This document shows, one piece after another, positions 45,621-54,799 of a DNA stretch of 64,000 nucleotides. How positions within the stretch are numbered: position 1 is the first letter of the stretch; every line of letters starts with the position of its first letter. Where the stretch lies: NCBI RefSeq assembly GCF_021389935.1, contig NZ_CP089979.1:4755001-4819000 (forward strand), in the 5' to 3' direction. Position numbers and translations under genes: made by a program. A model generated the notes under the pieces. That model was given only the letters and a program-made list of their open reading frames with translations. It did not search any database and was not told where the DNA came from. This stretch comes from Fulvivirga ligni (lineage in GTDB: Bacteria; Bacteroidota; Bacteroidia; Cytophagales; Cyclobacteriaceae).

Positions 45621-48002
45621 TTATTCGTTTTTGAGTATTTCAACTGGATTATAAAGAGCAGCTTTTACTGCATTAAATAGAATAGTGACCTGTGTGATCA
45701 CCAGGCAAACAACCAGAGTAATCACAAAATATTGCACACCTATACTGATTCTAACACTATAATCACTGAGCCAATTATCTAGAAAGAAATAGGAAATCGG
45801 CGCGGCAATAGCAAATGAGATCAATACCATCACTATGAAATTTCTGGAGAGCAATGTTACGATTTGAACAGCTTTTGCACCCAATACTTTTCTTATTCCT
45901 ATTTCCTTTAAGCGCGTGTTCACCATGTAAGACATAAGACCCAGCAACCCAATAACACCTGTGAAAAGAGCCACAAAGGTGAATAGCATAAAAGTATTGG
46001 CCGTCTGTCTTTCTGCTTTGTAGAAGTTTGCAATCTTATCGTCAAGGAATTTATATGAGAATATGTACTCAGGGAATTGTTCCTCCCATAAGCTTTTTAC
46101 TGAAGCCATGGTTTCATCCATCTGGGAGGAATTGACCTTTGCAGTACCTAAATTAAAATGCTGCTTTTGACTCCACATGGCCAATGGCTTCTGATCATAT
46201 TGAAGCGGCATAGCACTAAAATCTTCAACTACCCCAACCACAGGGCCTTTAGCTCCCCATACTTCTATTTCTTTCCCCAAGAAATCACGAGGATCATCGA
46301 ACCCAAAAGACTTTGCTAAGCTTTTTGAAACTAAATACTTACGAACAGAATCTTGGACAGATAGATTATGCCCTGCTATTAGTTCAATATCATACGTCTG
46401 CAAATAATCATCATCTATAGATTTTATTTGCACATCATGATTTTCAGCGTCCATAACGGCAACACCACCCCAGGTATTCTCTGATGCTGCTCCTGTATTT
46501 GAGAAGGTAATATTCTGAACACCAGTCAATTGACTCAACTTAGCTTTAAACTCACTATATCTCATCAGATCAGAGTTGGGTATACTAAATTCAACTAGGG
46601 CCTCTGAATCAATACCAATGGGAGTAGAAATGAAATGCCTGACCTGACTAGTAATTACCACCACAGCCATGATCAACGCTTGAGTTATGCATAATTGCAC
46701 AACGATTAGCGATTGCCTAAAAACAACACTTCCTGTGTGACCCACTAAGGAATTTTTCAACGCCTTTATTGGTGTAAATTTTGAGAGCACCAGTGACGGA
46801 TATACGCCTGCTGTTAAGGTAATAAGCATTAAAAATATGAACAGCGTTAAAATCAACTGCCATGAAAAAACCAACTCTGGAATCTCATAACCTATTATCT
46901 CATTGATCTTAAAAGACAGCAACTCTATCACTCCCAAAGCTATAATCATGGCAGTGAGGGTAATGAAAAATGTTTCAAAAATAAATTGAATAAAAAGAGA
47001 GCCTCTACTCCCACCTAAAACTTTACGTACTCCCACCTCTTTGCTACGCTTTACAGCTATGGCCGTATTTAGATTAACGAAATTAATACACGCGGCTATC
47101 AACAGTAAGCACCCTACAGATAATAAGGTATAGATACTTTTTTTGGAGGTACCAAGACCAGTGAAGTTATAGTAGTCTTGATTATAATGAACGTCATTCA
47201 AAGCCTGAATATCCAGAGTTATCTCTTTGGGATCATCCTTGACATGCTTAGCAATGTAGTCAGATATTTTATTTGAAAAAGCTGCTGCATCAACGTTAGG
47301 CTTTAATTTAAGAAAGCATTGTGTACTAGACGAAGTGGCAGTCCAGTTTCCCTCCCATATTCTAAAGTCTGCCCCTACATCAAAAGAAATGAACATCTCA
47401 AAAGGCAGATCAGAATTCATGGGCGGATCCTGAATTATACCTGTAACGGTAACATCAAAATAGTTCTCTATATTTAGAACCTTACCCATTGCCTGCGTGT
47501 AATCACCGAAGTACTTATTGGCCATACTTCTAGATAATACCACAGAGTTTTTACCAATCACCACTTTTGACGGTTCGCCATAAAGGAATGTGTAATCAAA
47601 GATTTCAAAATAGTCAGGATAAACGAATGCCTGCTTTACAGGATCTTCCTTATATTTTATCTTTTGTCCATCCTGCATAACGTTAATGAGACCAGAAACC
47701 TGATTGTTATCCACCATAGACATCAATTCGATCTCGGGAAAATCCTCCTTAAAAGTGAGCCTCAATGGAAAAGGAATGCCGCTGTCCTTGTCCATTTCAT
47801 CACCAATGCGCTCCTCAGTAACCAATCGATAGATGCGATCCGAATCCTTATGAAAGTTATCATAACTCAGGTGAAATGAGGTAATCATGAAAATCATGAG
47901 GGAAGCACTAATGCCTATTGCCAGCCCTACGATATTAATAAGAGCATGACTCTTATTTCTCAGCAGCGTTCTGAGAGCAGTTTTGAGAATATTATTGAGC
48001 AT
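45621..48002 (-). CDS. FtsX/MacB-type ABC transporter permease (operon A, first)
   Basis: A 793-residue paralogue with the same double-FtsX layout: the opening L-R-N-K-S-H-A-L-I-N-I-V-G-L-A-I-G, two copies of the coupling motif (R-S-K-E-V-G-V-R-K-V-L-G-G near 318 and K-E-I-G-I-R-K-V-L-G-A near 700), and the end P-V-E-I-L-K-N-E. It is the first gene of operon A, with the sigma-54-like element 42 nt before its start codon and the TGTATC-N6-GATACA inverted repeat further up. The ATPase partner is missing from the window. It is probably controlled by the response regulator at 54800. Confidence 0.92.
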   Translation of the reverse strand: MLNNILKTALRTLLRNKSHALINIVGLAIGISASLMIFMITSFHLSYDNFHKDSDRIYRLVTEERIGDEMDKDSGIPFPLRLTFKEDFPEIELMSMVDNNQVSGLINVMQDGQKIKYKEDPVKQAFVYPDYFEIFDYTFLYGEPSKVVIGKNSVVLSRSMANKYFGDYTQAMGKVLNIENYFDVTVTGIIQDPPMNSDLPFEMFISFDVGADFRIWEGNWTATSSSTQCFLKLKPNVDAAAFSNKISDYIAKHVKDDPKEITLDIQALNDVHYNQDYYNFTGLGTSKKSIYTLLSVGCLLLIAACINFVNLNTAIAVKRSKEVGVRKVLGGSRGSLFIQFIFETFFITLTAMIIALGVIELLSFKINEIIGYEIPELVFSWQLILTLFIFLMLITLTAGVYPSLVLSKFTPIKALKNSLVGHTGSVVFRQSLIVVQLCITQALIMAVVVITSQVRHFISTPIGIDSEALVEFSIPNSDLMRYSEFKAKLSQLTGVQNITFSNTGAASENTWGGVAVMDAENHDVQIKSIDDDYLQTYDIELIAGHNLSVQDSVRKYLVSKSLAKSFGFDDPRDFLGKEIEVWGAKGPVVGVVEDFSAMPLQYDQKPLAMWSQKQHFNLGTAKVNSSQMDETMASVKSLWEEQFPEYIFSYKFLDDKIANFYKAERQTANTFMLFTFVALFTGVIGLLGLMSYMVNTRLKEIGIRKVLGAKAVQIVTLLSRNFIVMVLISFAIAAPISYFFLDNWLSDYSVRISIGVQYFVITLVVCLVITQVTILFNAVKAALYNPVEILKNE

Positions 48003-48043
48003 AAGGAAATGGATCTGGTAGAATTCAATATACCTAAAAACAT

Positions 48044-48059
48044 TTCAAAGCTGGTGCCA
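48044..48059 (-). promoter_or_regulatory. Candidate sigma-54 promoter of permease operon A
   Basis: On the minus strand TGGCAC-CAGCT-TTGAA fits the -24/-12 consensus TGGCAC-N5-TTGCW except that GC at -12 is GA. It ends 42 nt before ATG 48002. The element before operon B has the same form and spacing. Confidence 0.6.
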
Positions 48060-48134
48060 CAAGAAAAAATAGCTTATAAATGCCATTTTAAGCAACATTC
48101 AAGCTATAACCGTATTATTTTCGTTACATTCAAC

Positions 48135-48152
48135 TGTATCGATATTGATACA
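48135..48152. promoter_or_regulatory. Operator-like inverted repeat TGTATC-N6-GATACA (operon A)
   Basis: TGTATC at 48135-48140 and GATACA at 48147-48152, spacer GATATT. The same arms and spacing occur at 54725-54742. It lies about 97 nt upstream of the -12 element, a usual place for an activator site of a sigma-54 enhancer-binding protein. Confidence 0.6.
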
Positions 48153-48153
48153 A

Positions 48154-48182
48154 AAAAAGGCTACCAAGATGGTAGCCTTTTT
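48154..48182 (-). terminator. Terminator of the lipoprotein pair
   Basis: A 12-bp inverted repeat AAAAAGGCTACC (48154-48165) / GGTAGCCTTTTT (48171-48182). The minus strand ends in a T-run. It lies 20 nt after the stop of 48202-48849 and directly next to the operator of operon A. Confidence 0.88.
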
Positions 48183-48201
48183 AATAAAGAGTCTGATATT
48201 A

Positions 48202-48849
48202 TCAGTCATCAATATCAATAGAAATATTTTTATCGTCTGCCCTGTCAACTTGATAGTAATAATAATAGTTTCCATCCTCAGAAGACGTATAGAAATAAAT
48301 ATCAAAATAGATTTCAGATGGCATAGTCACAGAAGCTCTACCATCTTCGTCTGTTGTTGCCTTAACCCCAGCTTCTAACTTTTCAGAAAAATTATCTAAA
48401 TTATTATTTTCCTCTGTTCGCTGAAGGAACAACAATTTGACATTGCCTTCAATATCTGAGCCGCTATAAGTAGTTACATTTAAAGTACCCATATAATCTT
48501 CTGTATCAAGAGTAACATTCTTATCACTACCAGAGAGAACCTGCAAAACTTGAGAGATTCTATACTTTAAACCACCTTGAGTGGTTTCTGCTTCAATAAG
48601 GTATGAACCCGAGTTTAATAAACCAAAGTCCACCATACCGTTTTCATCAGATACAGCTTCATCCAAAACTGCATCTTCACCCAGCATTGGATATAGTTTG
48701 AAACGTACATCTGACACTGCTGCACCTTGGTGGTTTAATGTGATAGCTAATGTTCCACTATCTCTGAGATTAACTTTAATGTCCTTGGAATCATCATTAC
48801 AAGCTATGATAGATATAGCTAACAGTATTATTATATATAATTTTCTCAT
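48202..48849 (-). CDS. Lipoprotein with carboxypeptidase-regulatory-like beta domain
   Basis: A 215-residue lipoprotein (Y-I-I-I-L-L-A-I-S-I-I-A-C, lipidated Cys17). Residues about 28-110 form a beta-sandwich like the carboxypeptidase-regulatory/Cna-B type (G-A-A-V-S-D-V-R-F-K-L-Y-P, then D-E-N-G-M-V-D-F-G-L-L-N-S-G-S-Y). A second similar repeat comprises about 120-210 (T-L-N-V-T, D-E-D-G-R-A-S-V). It is a clear paralogue of the adjacent 48858-49550 protein. The gene pair lies between the two permease operons, and the proteins may be surface or periplasmic partners or substrates of the permeases. Binding partner unknown. Confidence 0.75.
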   Translation of the reverse strand: MRKLYIIILLAISIIACNDDSKDIKVNLRDSGTLAITLNHQGAAVSDVRFKLYPMLGEDAVLDEAVSDENGMVDFGLLNSGSYLIEAETTQGGLKYRISQVLQVLSGSDKNVTLDTEDYMGTLNVTTYSGSDIEGNVKLLFLQRTEENNNLDNFSEKLEAGVKATTDEDGRASVTMPSEIYFDIYFYTSSEDGNYYYYYQVDRADDKNISIDIDD

Positions 48850-48857
48850 TGCTAATT

Positions 48858-49550
48858 TTAAATTGAGTCTACGTAAACAGTTTTATAAGTGATATAATCA
48901 GGATAAAGGAAATAAGAATTTAAGTATTCAGAATCACCATTATCGTTATAATAGTAAATATCATATGAATAACCCCCTGGCAGATTTTCCACCAATAGTT
49001 TACCATCAACATCGCTTACACCCTTAATTCCACGCTCTAAAAGCTCTGAGAAGTCCTTAGTGGTAGAACCATTCACTCTCTGAACTACTAAGATTTTAGC
49101 ATCTGCAATGATGTCTGCAATAAAATCATCTGAACGCACTGTTAAATTTAAAGTCCCATTATAGAGTCTACTGTTAATGTTAACATCCAAATCCCTATCC
49201 ACACCAGCGACAACCTGAACCGCCATCAGATGATCATAAGTCTTGTATTTCAAATTACCTGAAGTAAGCTCCCACATGGCATAATATGAGCCAGACTTCA
49301 ATTCGCCAAAGTCAACTAGCCCTTCCTCATTAATAGATTGGACATCAAGCAATGGCACATCGTCGAAATCGTTCTCCAGATCAGCTGGATAAAGCTTCAC
49401 TACTCCATCTGTTACTGGAGTTCCATCCTTATCAGCAAAGTGTACTCTCAAATTACCACTATCCCTAACAGTAACATCAAACTCTTCATCCTCTTTACAT
49501 GACCATGCGAAGATGACCAAGACAAGGAATAAAATCATTTTTCTCATCAT
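48858..49550 (-). CDS. Lipoprotein with carboxypeptidase-regulatory-like beta domain (paralogue)
   Basis: A 230-residue lipoprotein starting at ATG 49550 (M-M-R-K-M-I-L-F-L-V-L-V-I-F-A-W-S-C); the frame extends 13 codons upstream but without a better signal. Shared features with its neighbour are V-R-D-S-G-N-L-R-V, V-K-L-Y-P, E-E-G-L-V-D-F-G-E-L-K-S-G-S-Y, a second T-L-N-L-T-V repeat and a tyrosine-rich C-terminus (S-Y-D-I-Y-Y-Y-N). The two genes are 8 nt apart and end in one terminator, so they form a duplicated two-gene operon. No recognisable sigma-54 element precedes it. Confidence 0.75.
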   Translation of the reverse strand: MMRKMILFLVLVIFAWSCKEDEEFDVTVRDSGNLRVHFADKDGTPVTDGVVKLYPADLENDFDDVPLLDVQSINEEGLVDFGELKSGSYYAMWELTSGNLKYKTYDHLMAVQVVAGVDRDLDVNINSRLYNGTLNLTVRSDDFIADIIADAKILVVQRVNGSTTKDFSELLERGIKGVSDVDGKLLVENLPGGYSYDIYYYNDNGDSEYLNSYFLYPDYITYKTVYVDSI

Positions 49551-49694
49551 AATAGTTAAAATTTCTATAGATTTTTTATAAGTCTGCAATGATAGTAGAA
49601 AAGTTATTAAATTAAAAACACTTATTTTATATTTTGGATTTAAAAAATAAACAGGTGTTTTCCAATAATTGACTCTTAGAGCTAACCCAACAAA

Positions 49695-49720
49695 AAAGGG
49701 GCGTCAATTGACGCCCCTTT
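49695..49720 (-). terminator. Terminator of permease operon B
   Basis: A perfect 26-bp palindrome, AAAGGGGCGTCAA / TTGACGCCCCTTT, with TTTG beyond it on the minus strand, 44 nt after the stop of 49764-52199. A hairpin with no unpaired loop bases will open to about 4 nt. Confidence 0.85.
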
Positions 49721-49763
49721 AAAAACTTGTCTATAATTCAAATGAATTCAATGCAGTTCTACA

Positions 49764-52199
49764 TCACTCTTCCTTCAAACTCTTCACAGGGTCTACCACA
49801 GCTGCTTTGATAGATTGATAACTCACCGTAAGCCATGCTATGGAGAGAGCTGATAGACCGGCAATGGCAAACACCTCCCAGCCAATTTCGATTCTCATTA
49901 CAAACTGCTCCAACCATTTACTCATGAGCCACCACACTAAAGGGATAGAGATGAAAAGTGATATTAGTATAAGCTTGGAGAAATTGCTATTTAGCAGAAT
50001 TACTATCTGTGCAATGGATGCACCCAGTACTTTCCTCACCCCTATTTCTTTGTTTCTTTGGGCAGCCATAAACGATGCTAATCCAAATAATCCAAGACAA
50101 GCAATTAATAGGGCTAACACTGCAAATACACTGAACAGTAAGCCCAGTTTCTGCTCACTTTGATATTGTTCTGAGATGCTTTCATCCAGGTATACATAAT
50201 CCAATGGCACTGATTCAGAAAGCATGTTCCAGTTATTTTCCAACGAAGCAATCACCTGCGGTAGACTTTTAGGATCATATTTCAGGGCCATTAGTCTATT
50301 GTCATTAAATAGATTTGCATCATTATGGAATATGGCTAATGGTGCAATTTGAAATTTCACCGAGGCCATATTAAAATCAGACACTACACCTATCACATGA
50401 AACTCCACGGATTCAAAATACTCCACTTTTTGTCCAAGAACATTCTCAAGATTCCAGCCAAAAGCCTTCATAGCCTTCTCATTGATAACGATTCCTGACT
50501 TATCTGATGGGTTAGATTTTACGAAATTTCTACCGGCTAACAGTTTCATATCAAAGAGTGGCATATAATCTTCATCGCCCTTTACAGTAGCTAAAGACAT
50601 CTTTTTATCTGGCTCCCCCTCTTTATAGAAAAGATCTTCAAGCGCATAGGAACTATTCCCGCCCATTACACTGCCAATAGAAACCTCCTTTATTCCGGCT
50701 ACTTTTCTCATTTCCTGCTTAAAAGCGTTCATTTGATCGTGTAGCTTGTCCACCTCTTTTACTACTATTATATGGTCTTTATTCAAGCCTAAATCAGTAT
50801 CCTCACAATATTTTAATTGCTTATAGATTACAGCCGTACTAGCCACCAGAATTATAGCAATACTAAACTGACAGATAACCAATATATTACGCAACAATGA
50901 ACTCTTAGCTCCACTGGCCACGCTTCCTTTTAATACTCTGGCTGGCTGAAAAGAAGTAAGGTAAAATGCCGGGTACAGACCTGCCAATAAGCCAAGTACA
51001 AGAGGAAGCAGCATCACCATGGTTAAAATCCGTGGATCTGTAAATATGCTGGTGCTCATATTGATTCCCAGATAGTCTACCACTGAAAATCTTAATAGCT
51101 CAGCCAGACCTAAACCGATGATGGTGGCAATTGTACTTAACATCACTGATTCCAATAGAAACTGCCTTACCAGGTGGGCTTTACCTGATCCTAACACCTT
51201 TTTCACGCCAATTTCTTTGGCTCGATTTGCGGCACGAGCGGTAGTAAGGTTTACGAAATTGATTCCCGCTAAAAACATAATGAAAATGGCAACTGTACCA
51301 AAGATATATACATAAGTGACGTCACTTACCGGCTCTATATTACCACCTACTGATGAGTTTAAATGGATATCTTCTACCGGCTGCAATACGAAATCTAACT
51401 TCCCTTTTTGGCTTTCAAAATCAGCCATTGAAATACCTAGTCTATTAAAGGCATCCATAGCATATTTATGAGCCAGGCCATGCATTCCTTCCTCTACCTT
51501 TGGAACATTATTTTTGATTCTAACATAAGTATGCATCTGTGTCCAAATCCAGCTCCACTCAAATCTTTTCACGGCAGGGTTAGTAGGCATTGACAAGAGT
51601 AAGTCGAAATGAAAATGGGCATTTGTAGGTTGCTTCTCTGTAACACCTGTTACTTCCACCGGCATCTTCTCATCGCCTAGCAGAATGGTTTTACCTACTG
51701 CTGACTGCTCACCAAAATACCTTTGCGCTGCTTCTTTGGATAGCACTACAGAATTGACCTGACTCAATGCCTTATCACGACTACCCTCTAATAGCTGAAA
51801 ACCGAAGAAATCAAAGAAATTAGAATCGGCAGCCAATATATTATCTTCTCTAAATGAACTGTAAGTGCCTCCCTGCTCAACATTAACTATGGTTGCTGTG
51901 GGTGTATTGATTCGTACAGCAGCCTCTACTTCAGGAAATTCAGATAACATGGCATCAGCCACGGGAGGTGGAGTACGACTCATCCAGCCGCCTTCAGGAT
52001 CCCAGATGTTAGTTTGATTTACCCTATATATCTCATTCCCATTAGGATGGAAGTTATCATAACTCAACTCATGCAGCAGGTAAATGCTGATAAGCAAAGA
52101 CACCGCCACACCCACGGATAACCCCAGTATATTCAGACCAGCGTAAAACTTATGTCTTAAAAAGTTTCTTATGGCTATTTTGAAATAATTCTTAATCAT
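49764..52199 (-). CDS. FtsX/MacB-type ABC transporter permease (operon B, second)
   Basis: An 811-residue double-FtsX permease. It opens L-R-H-K-F-Y-A-G-L-N-I-L-G-L-S-V-G and has a periplasmic MacB_PCD domain of about 230 residues. The coupling motifs are R-A-K-E-I-G-V-K-K-V-L-G-S near 325 and R-N-K-E-I-G-V-R-K-V-L-G-A near 715, and the end is P-V-K-S-L-K-E-E. It starts 24 nt after the stop of its paralogue 52224-54617, hence one operon. Like the others it lacks an ATPase domain. Within the group it is the most diverged of the four (V-K-K in place of V-R-K). Confidence 0.92.
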   Translation of the reverse strand: MIKNYFKIAIRNFLRHKFYAGLNILGLSVGVAVSLLISIYLLHELSYDNFHPNGNEIYRVNQTNIWDPEGGWMSRTPPPVADAMLSEFPEVEAAVRINTPTATIVNVEQGGTYSSFREDNILAADSNFFDFFGFQLLEGSRDKALSQVNSVVLSKEAAQRYFGEQSAVGKTILLGDEKMPVEVTGVTEKQPTNAHFHFDLLLSMPTNPAVKRFEWSWIWTQMHTYVRIKNNVPKVEEGMHGLAHKYAMDAFNRLGISMADFESQKGKLDFVLQPVEDIHLNSSVGGNIEPVSDVTYVYIFGTVAIFIMFLAGINFVNLTTARAANRAKEIGVKKVLGSGKAHLVRQFLLESVMLSTIATIIGLGLAELLRFSVVDYLGINMSTSIFTDPRILTMVMLLPLVLGLLAGLYPAFYLTSFQPARVLKGSVASGAKSSLLRNILVICQFSIAIILVASTAVIYKQLKYCEDTDLGLNKDHIIVVKEVDKLHDQMNAFKQEMRKVAGIKEVSIGSVMGGNSSYALEDLFYKEGEPDKKMSLATVKGDEDYMPLFDMKLLAGRNFVKSNPSDKSGIVINEKAMKAFGWNLENVLGQKVEYFESVEFHVIGVVSDFNMASVKFQIAPLAIFHNDANLFNDNRLMALKYDPKSLPQVIASLENNWNMLSESVPLDYVYLDESISEQYQSEQKLGLLFSVFAVLALLIACLGLFGLASFMAAQRNKEIGVRKVLGASIAQIVILLNSNFSKLILISLFISIPLVWWLMSKWLEQFVMRIEIGWEVFAIAGLSALSIAWLTVSYQSIKAAVVDPVKSLKEE

Positions 52200-52223
52200 T
52201 GTTGATAGAGTTTAGTTGGGACC

Positions 52224-54617
52224 TTATTCGTCTTTTAGCGCTACTACAGGGTTAGCCACAGCCGCTTTTATGGACTGAAAACCTACGGTGAGAATGGCTA
52301 TTACACCATTTATTAAAATGCCGGCCACAAAATATAGCGGTGATAATTCAATTTTATAAGCAAAGGATGAAAGCCAGCTATTCATAGCCCACCAACTTAT
52401 AGGTGCAGCAATGAGAAAAGCTATTAACAACAAGATGATATACCCTTTACCGAACAGTAAGAATATGCTTGAAACAGAAGCACCCAATACTTTTCTCACC
52501 CCGACCTCTTTAGACTTCTGGTTCACTAAAAAGGACACCAAGCCAATTAATCCTAAACACCCGATGGCTATAGCTATACCTGAAAGAATTTTAAAGAGAT
52601 TATAAATAGTTTGTTCTGACTCATAGTTTTTACTGAGCATATCATCTAAAAATTCATAGTCATACACATACTCTGGGAATACTACCTCCCAGCTTTTCTC
52701 AATGTGTGCCATAGCAGCAGGTAAATTATCTCCGCTAATCCTAATCCCTCCCTCAAAGTAAAATGGAGGAAACTGACACATAATTAACGGCTCTATTCCT
52801 GCTTCTAGGGAAGCCATATGAAAGTCCTTTACTACCCCCACTACGGGAGCATTGATGCCATTTATTCCAAACTGGATTTTCTTTCCGATGGCCTCTTCAG
52901 GACTAGTGAAGCCTATTTTCCTGGTCATACTTTCATTTACTATCAGCTCATACCCTTCCTTGCCTTTTTGAATATGGGTAAACCAATTTCCGGCCACTAG
53001 ATCCAAACCGTAAGTATCTTTGTAATCTATATCCACTGCTTTTATCTGAGCATTCATATTTGAATCATCACCCTCTGCCTGAAAGTTAGAACTCAAACCG
53101 TTGTTAGAAGTGGGTGCTCCAAGAGCAAATGACACACTGCTAATCATATTATCTTTAAGCAATTCACTTTTGAATGTCTCCAGCTTTCCTTCATCTCTAA
53201 CTGGCAATGAAAGTGTTACTATCTGATCTTTCTTAAAACCCAATGGCTTGCTATGGAAATAATCCATCTGACTGGCAATGACCAGGGTAGCGATAATCAG
53301 CACTTGAGAAACCACAAACTGGAATCCCACCAGGCCTTTTCTTAAGAACAAAGAGGTGCTATTCACATCAGTGATTTTGGTTTTTAATGCTTTAGCTGGC
53401 TGATATGAGGCCAATATCATTGATGGGTACAGGCCAGATAACAATGTTACTACTAGTACTAACCCTATATAAAACACTATAAACTCAAACTGTGTAACAG
53501 CACTGATACTCAGAGAAATATCCATATAATGATTTATAAATGGCAAAGTTCTCTCTACAATACCCAAAGACAACAGGGCGCTGGTAAGAGTAATTAAAAA
53601 TGCCTCTGATAAATACTGTAGGGAAAGCTGACTTTTATTGGCACCAAGCACTTTTCTCATCCCTACTTCCTTAGCTCGCTTAATGGCCAGCGCCGTAGAA
53701 AGATTAATAAAATTGACACAGGCAATAACCAAGATAAAAATACCAATAGATCCTAGTACCCATATATAAGTACTGTCCATAGTGTAAGTAATATTATCCT
53801 CGACAAAGCGCTGATTAAAGTGAATGTCTTTCAAAGGCTGCAAAAAATATGTAGTTTCATTATTTTTCGAAATAGGCTTATACTTATCTCTTAAAGCTAT
53901 TAACCCCTCATTGATTCGGCTTTCAGATACATTTTCAGGGAGAACTACATAGTTATAAATGCCACCATTAAAGTCCCAACTAAAAATATCCAACCCTACA
54001 AACTCCGCTGACAGCGTAGGAAATGACACAAGCATTTCAAATTGGATATGAGAATTAACCGGCAAATCCTTCATAATTCCCACCACTTCTACATCTTCGG
54101 TTTGATTCAATCTGAAGACTTTGCCTAATGCATTTTCACCATTAAAATGGTCTTTTGCTAAGGATTCTGTTAAAATTACTTCACCTGCAGTGCCAAGTAA
54201 AGTTGCTTTACTAGAGGCGATTATTTCAAAATCAAATACATTAAAAAATGCAGAGTCTGCAAAAGCGATATCACTTTGAGTCCACTTATCTCCATTATAT
54301 AATATCTGATAATCAGTGGGTTGAAAAAGTTGTGTAACGTGCTTCAGCTCAGGCAAATCATTTCGAATAGCTTCCGCCATTGGTGATGGTACAGAGCCTT
54401 CATAATCCAGCCCTGAAGAATTTTTACCCTTTGTAACTACACGATAAATTCTGTCTGCCTTTGTGTTGAAATCATCAAAGCTCAACTCATTACTGATAAA
54501 TAAGAATATGACGATGCAAGTGCTGATACCTACAGTGAGCCCCACAAGGTTTATCAGGGCAGATAAACGATTTTTTAAGAGACTTCTGAAGGTGATTTTG
54601 AAATAGCTTTTAAACAT
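52224..54617 (-). CDS. FtsX/MacB-type ABC transporter permease (operon B, first)
   Basis: A 797-residue paralogue with the same layout: L-L-K-N-R-L-S-A-L-I-N-L-V-G-L-T-V-G at the start, R-A-K-E-V-G-M-R-K-V-L-G-A near 315, K-S-K-E-V-G-V-R-K-V-L-G-A near 705, and the ending P-V-V-A-L-K-D-E. It is divergent from the response regulator gene (182 nt between start codons). That region contains the operator-like palindrome and a sigma-54-like element, so the regulator probably activates this operon. ATPase partner not in window. Confidence 0.92.
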   Translation of the reverse strand: MFKSYFKITFRSLLKNRLSALINLVGLTVGISTCIVIFLFISNELSFDDFNTKADRIYRVVTKGKNSSGLDYEGSVPSPMAEAIRNDLPELKHVTQLFQPTDYQILYNGDKWTQSDIAFADSAFFNVFDFEIIASSKATLLGTAGEVILTESLAKDHFNGENALGKVFRLNQTEDVEVVGIMKDLPVNSHIQFEMLVSFPTLSAEFVGLDIFSWDFNGGIYNYVVLPENVSESRINEGLIALRDKYKPISKNNETTYFLQPLKDIHFNQRFVEDNITYTMDSTYIWVLGSIGIFILVIACVNFINLSTALAIKRAKEVGMRKVLGANKSQLSLQYLSEAFLITLTSALLSLGIVERTLPFINHYMDISLSISAVTQFEFIVFYIGLVLVVTLLSGLYPSMILASYQPAKALKTKITDVNSTSLFLRKGLVGFQFVVSQVLIIATLVIASQMDYFHSKPLGFKKDQIVTLSLPVRDEGKLETFKSELLKDNMISSVSFALGAPTSNNGLSSNFQAEGDDSNMNAQIKAVDIDYKDTYGLDLVAGNWFTHIQKGKEGYELIVNESMTRKIGFTSPEEAIGKKIQFGINGINAPVVGVVKDFHMASLEAGIEPLIMCQFPPFYFEGGIRISGDNLPAAMAHIEKSWEVVFPEYVYDYEFLDDMLSKNYESEQTIYNLFKILSGIAIAIGCLGLIGLVSFLVNQKSKEVGVRKVLGASVSSIFLLFGKGYIILLLIAFLIAAPISWWAMNSWLSSFAYKIELSPLYFVAGILINGVIAILTVGFQSIKAAVANPVVALKDE

Positions 54618-54657
54618 GCTGATGTAGTTTAATTCTGTTAATGACCACCATTATCTT

Positions 54658-54673
54658 TTCAATACAAATACCA
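54658..54673 (-). promoter_or_regulatory. Candidate sigma-54 promoter of permease operon B
   Basis: On the minus strand TGGTAT-TTGTA-TTGAA, ending 41 nt before ATG 54617. It shares TGGyAy-N5-TTGAA and spacing with the element before operon A, but is further from the sigma-54 consensus (TAT for CAC). Confidence 0.45.
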
Positions 54674-54724
54674 TAATTTTAAATCATTGATTATCAATTA
54701 GTTAATAATCAAATTTAAATTTAG

Positions 54725-54742
54725 TGTATCATAATTGATACA
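54725..54742. promoter_or_regulatory. Operator-like inverted repeat TGTATC-N6-GATACA (operon B/response regulator)
   Basis: TGTATC (54725-54730) and GATACA (54737-54742), part of a perfect 20-bp palindrome GTGTATCATAATTGATACAC at 54724-54743. A further half site TGATACAC lies at 54759-54766, closer to the regulator start at 54800. This suggests activation of operon B and autoregulation from one site cluster. Confidence 0.65.
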
Positions 54743-54799
54743 CTTCATTGTTTGTTTATGATACACTTTACTAAGTTTATAAAACAAAAGCCATTAGCC

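Noticed and set aside
43206-48002. MacB exporters with their own ATPase
   Set aside because: No Walker A, signature or Walker B motif in any of the four proteins; they are permeases only.
48001-48221. Open frames overlapping the operon A promoter region
   Set aside because: They are antisense to or overlap the promoter, operator and terminator elements and lack protein-like composition.
54752-54799. Sixteen-codon longer N-terminus for the response regulator
   Set aside because: It would start at TTG inside operator DNA; the receiver domain starts normally from ATG 54800.
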